From Deltaproteobacteria bacterium (lineage in GTDB: Bacteria; JAGRBM01; JAHCIT01), in NCBI GenBank assembly GCA_026129095.1, contig JAHCIT010000002.1, positions 124,001-188,000 of the forward strand: a stretch of 64,000 nt of DNA. The letters run 5' to 3'. This document shows, piece by piece, positions 42,751 to 51,849 of this stretch; position 1 is the first letter of the stretch; every line of letters starts with the position of its first letter. The position numbers and the translations under genes were made by a program. A model generated the notes under the pieces. That model was given only the letters and a program-made list of their open reading frames with translations, did not search any database and had not been told where the DNA came from.

Positions 42751-44231
42751 TTCCGTTTCCCCCCACCCGGCTTGTTGCGCGGCTTGAGCAGGTGCACCTT
42801 GGCCAGTTTTCCCGCAGCCGGTTTCCCTGCCCTGGCAGGGCTGTCAACAGCGCGGAGCTGCGGCTTCTTGCCGCGCCCGCCGGGAAGCTGGACGACCTTG
42901 CCCCCCGGACCGGCAGGAGGCCTGCTGTCCGGCTTTGGCCCGGTACGTGGCAGACGGATCTCCACCGACCGGGCATGCTCGAAAAGTCCTTCAGCACGGG
43001 CGAGTGCCACGATCGATGGCCCCAGCACGTTCAGCGCTTTCTCGGACGTATAAACGACGCTCGTCCGCTTCAGGAAAACACCCACGCCAAGGGGGCCGGA
43101 AAACCGGGCAGCGCCGCCCGTGGGGAGCACGTGGTTGGAACCCGCGAGGTAATCTCCCATCGCTTCCGGAGTCGTACGGCCGAGAAAAATCGCCCCGGCG
43201 TTCCGGATGTGACGGGCGAGACCCTCCGGCCGGCGGACCATCAGTTCCACGTGCTCAGGCGCAATCCCGTTGGCAACCTCGACCGCCTCGGCAAGCGAAC
43301 CGGTCAGGATGATCATCCCCCGGTCCGGCACCGACTGTTCGAGGATGTTCCGCCGCGGCGATACCTCGACGGCCCGCATGATCTCGTGCTGAACGAGGCG
43401 TGCGAGCTGCGGCGAATCGGTCAGCAGTATCGCTGCCGCTGTTTCATCGTGCTCGGCCTGCGAGAGCATGTCCGCCGCGATCTCGGCCGGACCGGCCGAA
43501 CTGTCGGCGATGACCACGATTTCCGACGGCCCTGCCACTGACTCGATTCCGATGCGGCCATAAAGCTGGCGCTTGGCCTCCGCGACATAGGCGTTTCCGG
43601 GGCCGACAACCACGGGACAGGCGGGGACCGTTTCGGTCCCGAATGCGAGCGCCGCAACAGCCTGCGCGCCGCCAAAACGGAACAGCCTGTCGACACCGGC
43701 AATGGCACAGGCGGCGAGAATTACCGGACTCGATTCCAGTGACGCGCCCGGCGAGGTGGCGATCACCTCCCCGACACCGGCCACCCTGGCGGGAATCACG
43801 TTCATCAGTACCGTGGAGGGGTAGGCTGCCTTGCCGCCGGGGATATACACCCCGGCGCGGTCTACCGGCTCCACGCGCATTTCAAGACGGCTTCCAAACC
43901 GGTCACGCACGGTGTAACCACCGCTCACCTGCTTTGCGTGGTACCACTCGATCCGCTCGCGGGCGAGCTTCAGCGCCTTCACCACCGCCGGATCCACGAT
44001 CGAAAGTGCTTTCGCAAAATCGGCCCTGGGAACCTCGGCGGCCGCATCGGAGGGGACCCCGTCAAGGCGGGCGGCATGCTCGCGCAGGGCGACGTCGCCG
44101 CGCCGGGACACATCTTCGATGATCTTGCGGACAGCCTCGGCCACTTCCGGCAAGGCGCCGGCGGTCCTGGGCCGGAGACGCTCCAGCCGCTCCCGGTAGG
44201 AGCCCGTGCCGCTGTCGAAGATCCCGATCAT
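42747..44231 (-). CDS. hisD: Histidinol dehydrogenase with a basic C-terminal extension
   Basis: Zn-dependent, NAD-linked enzyme performing the last two oxidations of histidine synthesis. Core landmarks are GVYIPGGKAAYPSTVLMNV (about 131-149), VGPGNAYVAEAKR, GPSEIVVIADSSA, the catalytic Glu/His region APEHVELMVRRP and SNHVLPTGGAARFSGPL. The core ends near residue 430, the usual total length. About 65 more residues rich in Pro, Gly, Lys and Arg follow (GRGKKPQLRA, KPRNKPGGGKRK). That tail is unlike the family and of unknown role. Its ATG overlaps the hisG stop (ATGA). Confidence 0.95.
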   Translation of the reverse strand: MIGIFDSGTGSYRERLERLRPRTAGALPEVAEAVRKIIEDVSRRGDVALREHAARLDGVPSDAAAEVPRADFAKALSIVDPAVVKALKLARERIEWYHAKQVSGGYTVRDRFGSRLEMRVEPVDRAGVYIPGGKAAYPSTVLMNVIPARVAGVGEVIATSPGASLESSPVILAACAIAGVDRLFRFGGAQAVAALAFGTETVPACPVVVGPGNAYVAEAKRQLYGRIGIESVAGPSEIVVIADSSAGPAEIAADMLSQAEHDETAAAILLTDSPQLARLVQHEIMRAVEVSPRRNILEQSVPDRGMIILTGSLAEAVEVANGIAPEHVELMVRRPEGLARHIRNAGAIFLGRTTPEAMGDYLAGSNHVLPTGGAARFSGPLGVGVFLKRTSVVYTSEKALNVLGPSIVALARAEGLFEHARSVEIRLPRTGPKPDSRPPAGPGGKVVQLPGGRGKKPQLRAVDSPARAGKPAAGKLAKVHLLKPRNKPGGGKRK

Positions 44232-44863
44232 GCGGCAGAAAGCTCCCCAATGCGGCCCGTGAGGTCACGGATTTCCCGCGGTTTCAGCTTGAGTGCTGCC
44301 GGATTGCACACCAGCCGGCAGGTTGACTCCAGCATCACGACATCCTCGACGAGTCCGTTCGCCCTGAGCGTCCCGCCCGTCGAGACGAGATCGGCAATCC
44401 GGTCGGCGAGCCCCACCAGCGGGGCCAGCTCCACCGAACCGTACAGCTTCACAATCTCGGCCCGGCGCCCGAGCCGGTTCAGATAGTCCGTCGTCAGGTT
44501 CACGTATTTCGTCGCCACCCGGATCGGCTCGTCCGGGTGCAGCTCTGAAAACGGCGCGTCGCCCCTGCGGCGCGCCAGCGACAGCCGGCACCTGCCGATG
44601 CCGAGGTCGTGCAGCTCGAAAAGCCGGGAACCGCCCTCCAGCAGCACGTCCTTGCCCACAATACCCAGTTCGGCAGCGCCCGATTCGACATATGTGGGCA
44701 CATCCTGCGACCGGACCACCAGCAGGCTCAGGCCTGCCTTCGGAAAGTTGTGGATGAGCGAGCGGCTGTCCCGGCGGACCTGCTCAGCAGACACGCCCAG
44801 CGGCGCGAGCAGTTCCATGCTCTCGTCGAATACCCTTCCCTTGGCGACAGCAACCGTAATCAT
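44228..44863 (-). CDS. hisG: ATP phosphoribosyltransferase, short form
   Basis: Catalyses the first step of histidine synthesis, joining ATP and PRPP. The 211 residues correspond to the short HisG form, lacking the C-terminal ACT-like regulatory domain of the 290-300-residue long form. Marks are VAKGRVFDESMELL at the start, VRSQDVPTYVESGAAELGIVGKDVL (in part) and the PRPP-binding-like VSTGGTLRANGL near 165-176. Short HisG needs the HisZ partner for activity and feedback control in known cases; no hisZ is in the window. Its ATG overlaps the murA stop (ATGA). Confidence 0.95.
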   Translation of the reverse strand: MITVAVAKGRVFDESMELLAPLGVSAEQVRRDSRSLIHNFPKAGLSLLVVRSQDVPTYVESGAAELGIVGKDVLLEGGSRLFELHDLGIGRCRLSLARRRGDAPFSELHPDEPIRVATKYVNLTTDYLNRLGRRAEIVKLYGSVELAPLVGLADRIADLVSTGGTLRANGLVEDVVMLESTCRLVCNPAALKLKPREIRDLTGRIGELSAA

Positions 44864-46152
44864 GCGTCTCCTGGTGCTTTCCCCGGCCAGCGGCCAGCGA
44901 ACCGCTCGATCATCGCTCCCAGCGTGGCCAGTTTCTTCTCAAGCCCTTCATAGCCCCGGTCCAGATGGTAAATCCGGTCTACCACCGATTCTCCATCGGC
45001 CACGAGCGCCGCCAGCACCAGTCCCGCCGATGCCCTCAGATCGGTCGCCATGACCGGAGCGCTGGTGAGCCGCGGCACCCCCTGCACAATGGCGACGTTG
45101 CCCTTGATCCGGATATCCGCGCCCATGCGAACCAGTTCCTGTACATGCATGAACCGGTTTTCAAAAACATTCTCCGAGATCACCGATGTCCCGCTGGCCA
45201 CTGTCATCAGGGCCATGTACTGCGCCTGCATGTCGGTCGCAAAGCCGGGGTAAGGCTGCGTTTCGACATCGGCTGCCCTCAGCGACCGGGGACCGTCCGG
45301 CGCACGGACACGGATGGTGCTCTCGCCGTTCTCGACCTGGACGCCGGTGGCTGCCAGCTTGGCGACCACCGCCGAGGAGTGGGCGGCAATGGCATTTTCC
45401 AGCATCACGTCTCCGCCTGTGATGGCCGCCGCAATCAGCAGCGTGCCGGTTTCGATCCGGTCGGGCATCACCGTGCGCGCAAACGGCTTCAGCGATTTGG
45501 TTCCCGTCACAACGATCCGCTCGGTTCCGGCGCCTTCGATGCCAGCACCCATCGAGGCCAGCACTTCGGCCAGTTCGACTACCTCCGGCTCCTGTGCACA
45601 GTTGGCCAGCACGGTCGTCCCTTCGGCGCAGGCAGCGGCCATCAGGGCATTCTCCGTCCCGGTCACGGTCTGGATGTCGAACGTGAACCTGCAGCCCTTG
45701 AGCCGTCCCGCCTCGGCGTAGACATATCCGTGCTCGACCCGGAGTGTGGCCCCCAGTGCCTCCAGCACTTTCAGGTGCTGGTCAATCGGGCGGGCGCCAA
45801 TGGCACATCCGCCAGGAAGCGAAACCTTCGCCTTTCCGAACCGGGCAACCAGTGGCCCCAGCACCAGCACCGATGCGCGCATGGTTTTCACGAGGTCGTA
45901 CGGAGCCTCGAAGTTCCGGACGCCGGACGTATCAACCGTCACGGCGCCGCCGGACCGGGTAACACGTGCGCCCATGTTTTCCAGAAGCCGCCCCATCGTG
46001 TGGATATCGGCAAGCTGCGGCACGCCCTTCAGGACACTTTGCCCGTCTGAAAGCAGGGAGCAGGCCATGAGCGGGAGCGCGCTGTTTTTCGCGCCAGACA
46101 CCCGCACCGTCCCCTTGAGACGCGCACCGCCGCGTATGAGGAACTTATCCAC
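44860..46152 (-). CDS. murA: UDP-N-acetylglucosamine 1-carboxyvinyltransferase
   Basis: Cytoplasmic enzyme for the first committed step of peptidoglycan synthesis, transferring enolpyruvyl from PEP to UDP-GlcNAc. Length 430 is canonical. The active-site loop is PGGCAIGARPIDQH (about 114-127), with the fosfomycin-target Cys at about 117. SGAKNSALPLMA (about 20-31) and the ATDLRASAGLVLAAL block near 370-385 are also present. The start is GTG, overlapping prmC by eight bases. It lies within the rpmE-to-hisA gene string, an arrangement seen in several deltaproteobacterial lineages. Confidence 0.97.
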   Translation of the reverse strand: MDKFLIRGGARLKGTVRVSGAKNSALPLMACSLLSDGQSVLKGVPQLADIHTMGRLLENMGARVTRSGGAVTVDTSGVRNFEAPYDLVKTMRASVLVLGPLVARFGKAKVSLPGGCAIGARPIDQHLKVLEALGATLRVEHGYVYAEAGRLKGCRFTFDIQTVTGTENALMAAACAEGTTVLANCAQEPEVVELAEVLASMGAGIEGAGTERIVVTGTKSLKPFARTVMPDRIETGTLLIAAAITGGDVMLENAIAAHSSAVVAKLAATGVQVENGESTIRVRAPDGPRSLRAADVETQPYPGFATDMQAQYMALMTVASGTSVISENVFENRFMHVQELVRMGADIRIKGNVAIVQGVPRLTSAPVMATDLRASAGLVLAALVADGESVVDRIYHLDRGYEGLEKKLATLGAMIERFAGRWPGKAPGDA

Positions 46153-47047
46153 CGGCAGCCTCCTGCTCCGGGTTTCCGCCGGGCCACAGGCAGCGGATCA
46201 TCCGGTCCGCGCCGGAGAGGTCAGGCAGGATCTCGACGCTGCCATATCCAGCCGGGAAGGCCAGTTCGCGCACCTGCTCTCCCTGGTCCTCCCCGATTTC
46301 CATGACCAGCAGGCCCCCCGGCACCAGAAGCGATCTGGCTCCGAGAAAAATCCGCCGGATAATACCAAGGCCGTCCCGCCCACCGAACAGCGCCAGATGA
46401 GGCTCGTAGTTTGCCACCTGAGGAGGCAAGTCCACCCCCTCGGCGATGTAAGGCGGGTTGGAAACGATGGCGTCGAACCGGAAACCGGCGACAACCGGAA
46501 ATAGGTCAGCCTTCAGAAAGCGTACGCGGGCAGACACCCCGGCGGCCGCCGCATTGGCCGCCGCAATTTCCAGCGCGGCCGGAGAGGTATCGGTGGCCGT
46601 GACGCGCACATCCGGCCGCTCGGCAGCCACCGTCACGGCTATGGCGCCGCTCCCGGTGCCGATATCAAGAACATCCGCATTCCGTGAAAGCCTGCTCAGC
46701 AGGGCCTCCACGACTGTTTCAGTTTCCGGGCGGGGAATCAGCACGTCCGGTGTTACCCGGAACTCCCGTCCGAAAAACTCCCGCCGTCCCAGAATGTAGG
46801 CGACCGGCTCGCGCCGTTCCCGGCGCGAAACCAGGTCTTCGAAACAGGCCGCAACGGCCGGCAGCATTTTCTCGTCCCGCCGGGCAGCCAGTTGCGCCCG
46901 GGTCCAGCCCACTACCGACCCTAACAGCAGTTCGGCATCGAGCCGCGCCGAGACAATCCCGGCGGTGGCAAAGCGGGCGGCAGCCCCGGCCACCAGTGTC
47001 CGTGCCGTGGGGAGCATGGCAGCGTCTCTTGCCGCGCCCGTGTTCAT
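46145..47047 (-). CDS. prmC: Peptide chain release factor N5-glutamine methyltransferase
   Basis: Methylates the Gln of the GGQ motif in release factors, which raises termination efficiency; the release-factor gene prfA is directly upstream. SAM-binding motif I is [13 protein letters not shown] (about 125-137) and the catalytic NPPY motif is in [12 protein letters not shown] (about 195-206). The N-terminal helical domain (about 10-90) includes the [16 protein letters not shown] segment (about 88-103). Length is 300. The ATG overlaps the prfA stop (ATGA). Confidence 0.96.
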   Translation of the reverse strand: MNTGAARDAAMLPTARTLVAGAAARFATAGIVSARLDAELLLGSVVGWTRAQLAARRDEKMLPAVAACFEDLVSRRERREPVAYILGRREFFGREFRVTPDVLIPRPETETVVEALLSRLSRNADVLDIGTGSGAIAVTVAAERPDVRVTATDTSPAALEIAAANAAAAGVSARVRFLKADLFPVVAGFRFDAIVSNPPYIAEGVDLPPQVANYEPHLALFGGRDGLGIIRRIFLGARSLLVPGGLLVMEIGEDQGEQVRELAFPAGYGSVEILPDLSGADRMIRCLWPGGNPEQEAAGG

Positions 47048-48147
47048 GGCCGCCCCCCCGCCGTTTCAGCCGGTTCGTCCAGATCCCGGGCCAGCAGTTC
47101 CGCCTGGTAGTTCGATGTCAGCGGACCGATCAGCGGATCGAGATCGCCATCCATGATGGCCGTGAGCTGGTACAGTGTAAGTCCGATCCGGTGATCGGTG
47201 CAGCGTTCCTGCGGAAAGTTGTAGGTCCGAATCTTCTCGCTCCGTGCAGCCGATCCGATGAGGCTCCTGCGCTCGGAGGCAATCCGGTCGTCCTGCTCCT
47301 GCTGGGCGCGTGCGAGCAGCCGCGAGCGCAGGATCTTCAGCGCTTTTGCCTTGTTCTTGATCTGGCTTTTTTCGTCCTGGCAAATGACGACCGTGTTCGT
47401 CGGCAGGTGCGTCACGCGCACTGCCGAATCGGTCGTGTTCACGCTCTGGCCGCCGTGGCCGCCGGCACGGAACACATCGATCCTGAGTTCGTCATCCTTC
47501 AGCACGACATCCACATCCTCAGCCTCGGGCAGCACCGCCACGGTGGCCGTGGAGGTGTGGATGCGCCCCTGCGTCTCGGTGGCCGGAACCCGCTGCACAC
47601 GGTGCACACCCGATTCGAACTTGAGACGCGAAAAAACGTCTTTCCCGCTCACCTGGGCGATCACTTCCTTGTAGCCGCCCGCGGAGTTCTCGGAGGCAGA
47701 CAGCATTTCCACCTTCCACCGCCGGTCCTCCGCATACCGGGTGTACATCCGGAACAGGTCGGCCACAAACAGCCCGGCCTCATCGCCTCCGGTTCCGGCG
47801 CGAAGCTCCAGAATCGCGTTCCGGCCGTCATTCGGATCCTTCGGCAGGAGCAGCACCTTCAGTTCCTGTTCCGCCGATGCCAGCCGGGCCTCCAGGTCCG
47901 GGATCTCGGCCTGCGCCATCGCCCGCATTTCGGGGTCATTCCCGGCGGCCAGTTCGCGGCTTCCCTTCAGTTCTTCCTCGATCTTCTGATAGCCCCGGAA
48001 CGATTCCACGACGGGAGCAAGCTCGGCATGCTCACGGGAGAGCTTCACATACCGGCTGTTGTCGGATGTGACGTCAGGATCGGCGAGAAGCCGCTCAAGC
48101 TCCCCGTGCCGCCGGGCCACCTTCTCCAGTTTTGCCGTTATGTCCAT
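47044..48147 (-). CDS. prfA: Peptide chain release factor 1
   Basis: Class I release factor recognising UAA and UAG stop codons. The conserved GGQ tripeptide is in [18 protein letters not shown] (about 230-247). The codon-recognition PxT-type segment corresponds to [13 protein letters not shown] (about 190-202), giving PAT, the RF1 version. Length 367 matches. It is followed by prmC, which modifies it, and preceded by rpmE across a hairpin. AAACGG precedes the ATG. Confidence 0.97.
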   Translation of the reverse strand: MDITAKLEKVARRHGELERLLADPDVTSDNSRYVKLSREHAELAPVVESFRGYQKIEEELKGSRELAAGNDPEMRAMAQAEIPDLEARLASAEQELKVLLLPKDPNDGRNAILELRAGTGGDEAGLFVADLFRMYTRYAEDRRWKVEMLSASENSAGGYKEVIAQVSGKDVFSRLKFESGVHRVQRVPATETQGRIHTSTATVAVLPEAEDVDVVLKDDELRIDVFRAGGHGGQSVNTTDSAVRVTHLPTNTVVICQDEKSQIKNKAKALKILRSRLLARAQQEQDDRIASERRSLIGSAARSEKIRTYNFPQERCTDHRIGLTLYQLTAIMDGDLDPLIGPLTSNYQAELLARDLDEPAETAGGRP

Positions 48148-48180
48148 CGTCGTCCGTATCCGCTGCTGCTACCGGGGCCC

Positions 48181-48227
48181 CAAAAACGAAACCGCCCGCG
48201 CTCCTTGGGTGAGCCGGCGGGCGGTTT
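48181..48227 (-). terminator. Intrinsic terminator between rpmE and prfA
   Basis: An exact 11-bp stem AAACCGCCCGC/GCGGGCGGTTT is followed on the minus strand by TTTCGTTTTTG. It probably ends most rpmE transcripts, leaving partial read-through or a separate promoter for the prfA-his operon. Confidence 0.75.
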
Positions 48228-48241
48228 CAGTCGGGACGAAG

Positions 48242-48448
48242 CTAGGCTTTCTTGGCGTACTTCTTCCGGAACCGCTCGACGCGGCCCTCCGCGTCAATCA
48301 CTTTCTGCTTGCCCGTGTAGAACGGATGGCATGCGGCGCATACGTCTACCGTGAAGTCACCGCGGACCGAACGGGTCTCGTAGACCGTCTGGCAACTGGC
48401 GCAGGTGACCTTGATGGGCCGGTAATGGGGATGAATCTGTGCTTTCAT
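48242..48448 (-). CDS. rpmE: 50S ribosomal protein L31
   Basis: Small ribosomal protein of 68 residues at the subunit interface. The zinc-binding cysteines are present: Cys in VTCASCQTVYETRS (about 16 and 19) and CAAC near 37-40 (VDVCAACHPFYTGKQK). This is therefore the Zn-containing L31 form rather than the zinc-independent paralogue. The ATG of MKAQIHPHY with GAAGG upstream is used; ten more codons are open but not conserved. It is followed by its own terminator. Confidence 0.97.
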   Translation of the reverse strand: MKAQIHPHYRPIKVTCASCQTVYETRSVRGDFTVDVCAACHPFYTGKQKVIDAEGRVERFRKKYAKKA

Positions 48449-48559
48449 GTCCGATACCTTCCGGGCTGATAAACCCAAGGCCGTCGGGTATAAGGACTGG
48501 CGGTGGTAAAATCAAGCCGGGATGCCTGACGTCCGGCTGGGCCCGGATACAGGTACAAC

Positions 48560-48976
48560 ATGCTGATTTCAGATGAAAAACTGGCCGAAATCCTGGCTGC
48601 GTCCCGGTCAATCGCTGTTGTGGGGCTGTCCGAAAATCCGGCGGCGACCAGCCACAGCGTGTCTGCCTACATGCAGCGGCAGGGGTATCGCATCCTGCCG
48701 GTCAATCCGGCGGCCCGCCAGGTGCTTGGCGAGCAGGCCGTGCCGTCGCTGGCTGACCTGCCCGGACCTGCCGATATTGTGAACGTGTTCCGCCGCCCGG
48801 AACATGTGGCCGGCGTCGCCCACAGCACCCTTGCGCTCCCCTGGAAGCCGAAACTCCTCTTCGTCCAGCTTGGAATCACAAGCCCTGAGGCGATGGCGCT
48901 CATGGAAACATCGGACATTCCGTACATCGAGGACCGGTGCATCAAGATCGAGCACCAGCGGCTAGGCCGCCGGTAG
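48560..48976 (+). CDS. CoA-binding domain protein (YccU type)
   Basis: A 138-residue single Rossmann-like domain related to the CoA-binding domain of succinyl-CoA synthetase. Visible are IAVVGLSENPAATSHSVSAYM (in part, about 18-35), the YRILPVNPAA segment, DIVNVFRRPEHV (about 74-85) and the end DRCIKIEHQRL. Family members are widespread single-domain proteins of unknown role that bind CoA in structures. It is divergent from rpmE and convergent with the sirtuin gene (3-bp gap). Confidence 0.92.
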   Translation: MLISDEKLAEILAASRSIAVVGLSENPAATSHSVSAYMQRQGYRILPVNPAARQVLGEQAVPSLADLPGPADIVNVFRRPEHVAGVAHSTLALPWKPKLLFVQLGITSPEAMALMETSDIPYIEDRCIKIEHQRLGRR

Positions 48977-48979
48977 CCG

Positions 48980-49792
48980 CTAGTTCCGCATCGCTCCCAC
49001 CTGCTCTGCAATCGCCGAAAGTGTCTGGCCGATCGGCGTGAAGAACCTCGCCTCGGCAATTCCGTCCAGCGGCGTCTCGCTGGCGGTGATAATGACCAGC
49101 TTCGCGCCGGCGCGCCGGGCTTCCAGCGGCAGTTGCGCCGCCGGCTGCACGACGAGTGAACTTCCCAGCACGATGAACAGGCTGGCGGTGCGGGAAAGCT
49201 CGAAACTGTCCATCAGCTCCTTTTCGGGCATCGACTGGCCGAAGCTGATCGTGGCGCTCTTGATAGGCCCGCCGCATTTCCCCCCGCCAGGCATATCTTC
49301 CTCGCAATAGGGAACGTAATCCCTGACGTTGGCGCGGCTGGACCTCACCCAGTCCATCACCTGTGTCATGGGCCACGTCCTGCCGCACTCCAGGCAGACG
49401 GCCTTCATGGCCGTGCCGTGAATCTCGATCACGTTCCTCGACCCCGCCCGCTGGTGCAGCCCGTCGATGTTCTGGGTAATGACCGCCTGAACAAGGCCCG
49501 CCTTCTCCCATGCGGCCACGACCTCATGCCCCGCGTTGGGACGGGCCTTGTGAAACTCGTCGAACATCTCGTTCGACCGCTGCCAGTAGAGGCTCCGCTT
49601 TTCGTGACTGCGGATGAAGTTCTGGAACGTGTAGTCCTCCGGATCGTACCGGCTCCACACGCCTCCGGGAGACCGGAAATCGGGGATTCCGCTCTCGGTG
49701 GAGATGCCCGCGCCACTGAATACGACCGTGCTGGTGCTCTGCACGATCCAGCGGGCCACCTGCGCGCAGGCATCGTCGAATGAGGCAGTCAT
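48980..49792 (-). CDS. Sir2-family NAD-dependent protein deacylase
   Basis: Sirtuin that removes acetyl or other acyl groups from protein lysines with NAD as co-substrate. Motifs are GAGISTESGIPDFRSPGGVW (about 26-45), QNIDGLHQRAG (about 108-118) and catalytic His in EIHGTA (about 126). The zinc site is formed by CLEC (about 133-136) and two later cysteines in YCEEDMPGGGKCGG. SFGQSMPE and GSSLVVQPAAQLP are also present. Length 270 is typical. I started at MTASFDD; the longer open frame upstream lacks similarity and overlaps the divergent gene's promoter region. Confidence 0.93.
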   Translation of the reverse strand: MTASFDDACAQVARWIVQSTSTVVFSGAGISTESGIPDFRSPGGVWSRYDPEDYTFQNFIRSHEKRSLYWQRSNEMFDEFHKARPNAGHEVVAAWEKAGLVQAVITQNIDGLHQRAGSRNVIEIHGTAMKAVCLECGRTWPMTQVMDWVRSSRANVRDYVPYCEEDMPGGGKCGGPIKSATISFGQSMPEKELMDSFELSRTASLFIVLGSSLVVQPAAQLPLEARRAGAKLVIITASETPLDGIAEARFFTPIGQTLSAIAEQVGAMRN

Positions 49793-49893
49793 CGGCGGCA
49801 GTCTGATGCAGGTTGCGGTGAAGGAAAAGCGGCGGGCGGATTCTCCGGACTTGCAGATTGCGCCTCCAGCGGCTTTCATTCCGGGCACAGGCC

Positions 49894-51021
49894 ATGATGA
49901 TCACCGACGCATTCCCCCTCCTCGGCGAAGGGCTCCGCGTGGCGGCCGGCGCGGCCAGCCGGGGCTTCAGGCCCCCCCCGGAGCGCAGGTTTGAAGGCGA
50001 CGCCGCCGCCATCTGTTCACAGGTGGCCAAGGCATGCTGGAACGGCCAGTATTTCCAGGCGGGCGGCGACCACTTTAACCAGTTCTGGATCCGCGATTTC
50101 GCGCTGGCGCTGCCGGGGCTGATTGATCTTGGCCTGCTGGAAGAGGCCCGCGCCACGCTCGAATTCGCCATGAACGCATGGGCCCGTACCGGCCGGATCA
50201 CGACGACGGTGCTCTCCACGGGACAGGCCGTGGACGTGTTCCGGCTCGGGGCCGATTCCCTGCCGTTCCTGCTTTACGCTGCCAGCCTCACGGACCAGCA
50301 GGAACTGCTGGAACAGCACGGAAGCCTGATCGAGAAGGCGCTCGCCGGATATGGCGAGGCATTCTTCGATTCCCAGTCGGGCCAGTACCGCCTCGGTGTC
50401 TACTTCCCGACCGCCAAGGACATGATCACCCTGCCGGGCAACTGCGCGGGATTCGCATTCGTGGCATGGACCGACGCGCAGGCGCGGCGGCTCGGGAAGG
50501 CAAGCCCTTTCCCCGAAACGGACTTCGAACAGCTCCTCCACGACACGTTCTGGGAGAAGGACCACTATTCCAACGATCCCGGAAGCCGCATCCTGTCGGC
50601 CGACGCGAATTTGTGGCCCTTCTGGTGCGGCGTCGTCCGCGACCCCGTACGGGAACAAAAGGCCATCCGCGCCGTACAGAATGCGGGACTCGACCGGCCT
50701 TTTCCCCTGAAATACCACGCCACCCGTCATGCGCGGCATGAACACTGGGTCTCGCGGATCATCGTTCCCAACTACCAGGGCGACACGATCTGGACGATGC
50801 TCGCACTCCAGTGGATTGAACGGGTTGCCCTCTATGATCTCGCAAAAGCACGCCATTACCTTGAGCAAACCGCCCTCTGGATCGAAAAGTACGGCAACTG
50901 GATTGAGCTTTTCGAGCCGGATGGCTCAAGGCCGTTCCGGGGGCCCTTCGGCCATGGTGCCGCCCAAGGGCTCATCTGGGCAGCCAATTTCCCGCGGCTC
51001 TGGCGTAGCATCAGGGGCTAA
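49894..51021 (+). CDS. Putative six-hairpin (alpha/alpha-barrel) glycosidase-like protein
   Basis: A 375-residue soluble protein whose motifs suggest an (alpha/alpha)6 barrel of the amylo-1,6-glucosidase/GH15-like type. The conserved-looking points are FNQFWIRDFALALPGLIDLG (about 62-81), DSLPFLLYAA, VPNYQGDTIWTMLALQWIE (about 290-308) and a final GHGAAQGLIWAANFPRLW. The Asp residues in WIRD and the Asp or Glu in later loops could be catalytic, but no assigned active site can be proved from sequence. It is divergent from the sirtuin. Two ATG codons in a row start it, without a clear ribosome site. Confidence 0.6.
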   Translation: MMITDAFPLLGEGLRVAAGAASRGFRPPPERRFEGDAAAICSQVAKACWNGQYFQAGGDHFNQFWIRDFALALPGLIDLGLLEEARATLEFAMNAWARTGRITTTVLSTGQAVDVFRLGADSLPFLLYAASLTDQQELLEQHGSLIEKALAGYGEAFFDSQSGQYRLGVYFPTAKDMITLPGNCAGFAFVAWTDAQARRLGKASPFPETDFEQLLHDTFWEKDHYSNDPGSRILSADANLWPFWCGVVRDPVREQKAIRAVQNAGLDRPFPLKYHATRHARHEHWVSRIIVPNYQGDTIWTMLALQWIERVALYDLAKARHYLEQTALWIEKYGNWIELFEPDGSRPFRGPFGHGAAQGLIWAANFPRLWRSIRG

Positions 51022-51112
51022 CAGCCCCGTCCCTTGCCTTCCCGGCGGGCATCGCTAATATGGGACTTAAGAGGTCCGGTTAAGTACGGACCCAAGCTTC
51101 GAGGGTATTCAC

Positions 51113-51505
51113 ATGGCACACGGCAAGGGCATGGTGGCGGCAGAGGAAAATGCTGTTATTCCGGCAGTTTCAGCGACAATCGCGGTGACTCCGGCAGCCA
51201 TCGAAAAATTCCGCGCCCTGCTCAAAACCGAGAAGAACCTGCCCCCGGATACCGGGCTCCGGGTGGCTGTCGTGGATGGTGGCTGCGCCGGACAGAGCTA
51301 CAAGCTGACCTTTGAAACAAAGGGCCGGGACGAGGATGAATCCCTCGAATTCGATGGCCTGAAGATATTCATCGACCCCAAGAGCGCCTCTTTCATTCGC
51401 GGCACAACGCTCGATTTCGTCGAGGGCCTGAACTCCGCCGGCTTCCAGTTCCTTAACCCCAACGTCCAGAAAACCTGCGGCTGCGGTTCATCGTTCAAGG
51501 TCTGA
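51113..51505 (+). CDS. A-type Fe-S cluster carrier (HesB/IscA/ErpA family)
   Basis: Small scaffold/carrier that delivers iron-sulfur clusters to target enzymes. After a variable N-terminal 20 residues, the HesB-like domain covers about 24-130. The three cluster cysteines are in DGGCAGQSY (about 62) and TCGCGSSF (about 124 and 126, the family's CGC). The first block differs from the usual GGGCSGF, so the exact subtype is unclear. FIDPKSASFIRGTTLDFVE is also family-like. The downstream small gene starts on the last base of its stop (TGATG), so the two are coupled. Confidence 0.92.
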   Translation: MAHGKGMVAAEENAVIPAVSATIAVTPAAIEKFRALLKTEKNLPPDTGLRVAVVDGGCAGQSYKLTFETKGRDEDESLEFDGLKIFIDPKSASFIRGTTLDFVEGLNSAGFQFLNPNVQKTCGCGSSFKV

Positions 51506-51741
51506 TGCCAGTGTCCCGGCATGTCGTCGATATCTCGGATTTCGTGGAAGGCATGGTCAAGGCCGACACGTTCCCGTCTGCCCTGGACCGCCATGAATGG
51601 GCGAAATACCAGGACGCGGAAGTTTACCTCAAAGGCTGCGCCCCGACCTGGGCCTTCATGATGGCAGAAAAGCGGCTGGCCACCATCGCACGCAAGGTCT
51701 ATTTCGGCGACCCTTCCGACTCCCCCGTTGAAATCCGCTGA
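51505..51741 (+). CDS. Small coupled partner of the A-type carrier, unknown function
   Basis: A 78-residue protein translated from an ATG that overlaps the A-type carrier stop by one base. It has a short alpha/beta pattern (DAEVYLKGCAPTWAFMMAEK, then ARKVYFGDPSDSPVEI). The layout of a small residue followed by P-x-W-x(3)-A and, later, a strand ending in DP recalls the small Csx3-like fold, but this is a visual impression only. There are no CRISPR elements in the window. A role with the Fe-S carrier is suggested by coupling alone. One Cys (GC) is present. Confidence 0.6.
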   Translation: MPVSRHVVDISDFVEGMVKADTFPSALDRHEWAKYQDAEVYLKGCAPTWAFMMAEKRLATIARKVYFGDPSDSPVEIR

Positions 51742-51816
51742 CGCAGCGGGTTCGAACCGGACATCGTCATCCCCTCATGGCAGGCGGCTCTCCCAGCCGA
51801 AAGTTTATTTTTTTGC

Positions 51817-51845
51817 TTGACACACCCCACTTATATGAGTAGAAC
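51817..51845 (+). promoter_or_regulatory. Sigma-70-type promoter of the HU gene
   Basis: A perfect TTGACA -35 box is followed by a 17-bp spacer and TAGAAC as -10. The expected start near 51852 leaves a leader of about 257 nt before the HU gene. An AT-rich tract lies upstream of the -35. Confidence 0.65.
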
Positions 51846-51849
51846 TTGA

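Noticed and set aside
46684-48354. Long open frame on the plus strand opposite prmC/prfA
   Set aside because: It mirrors confident genes on the other strand, has no recognisable motif and is rich in Arg, Pro and His, as expected for shadow frames in GC-rich DNA.
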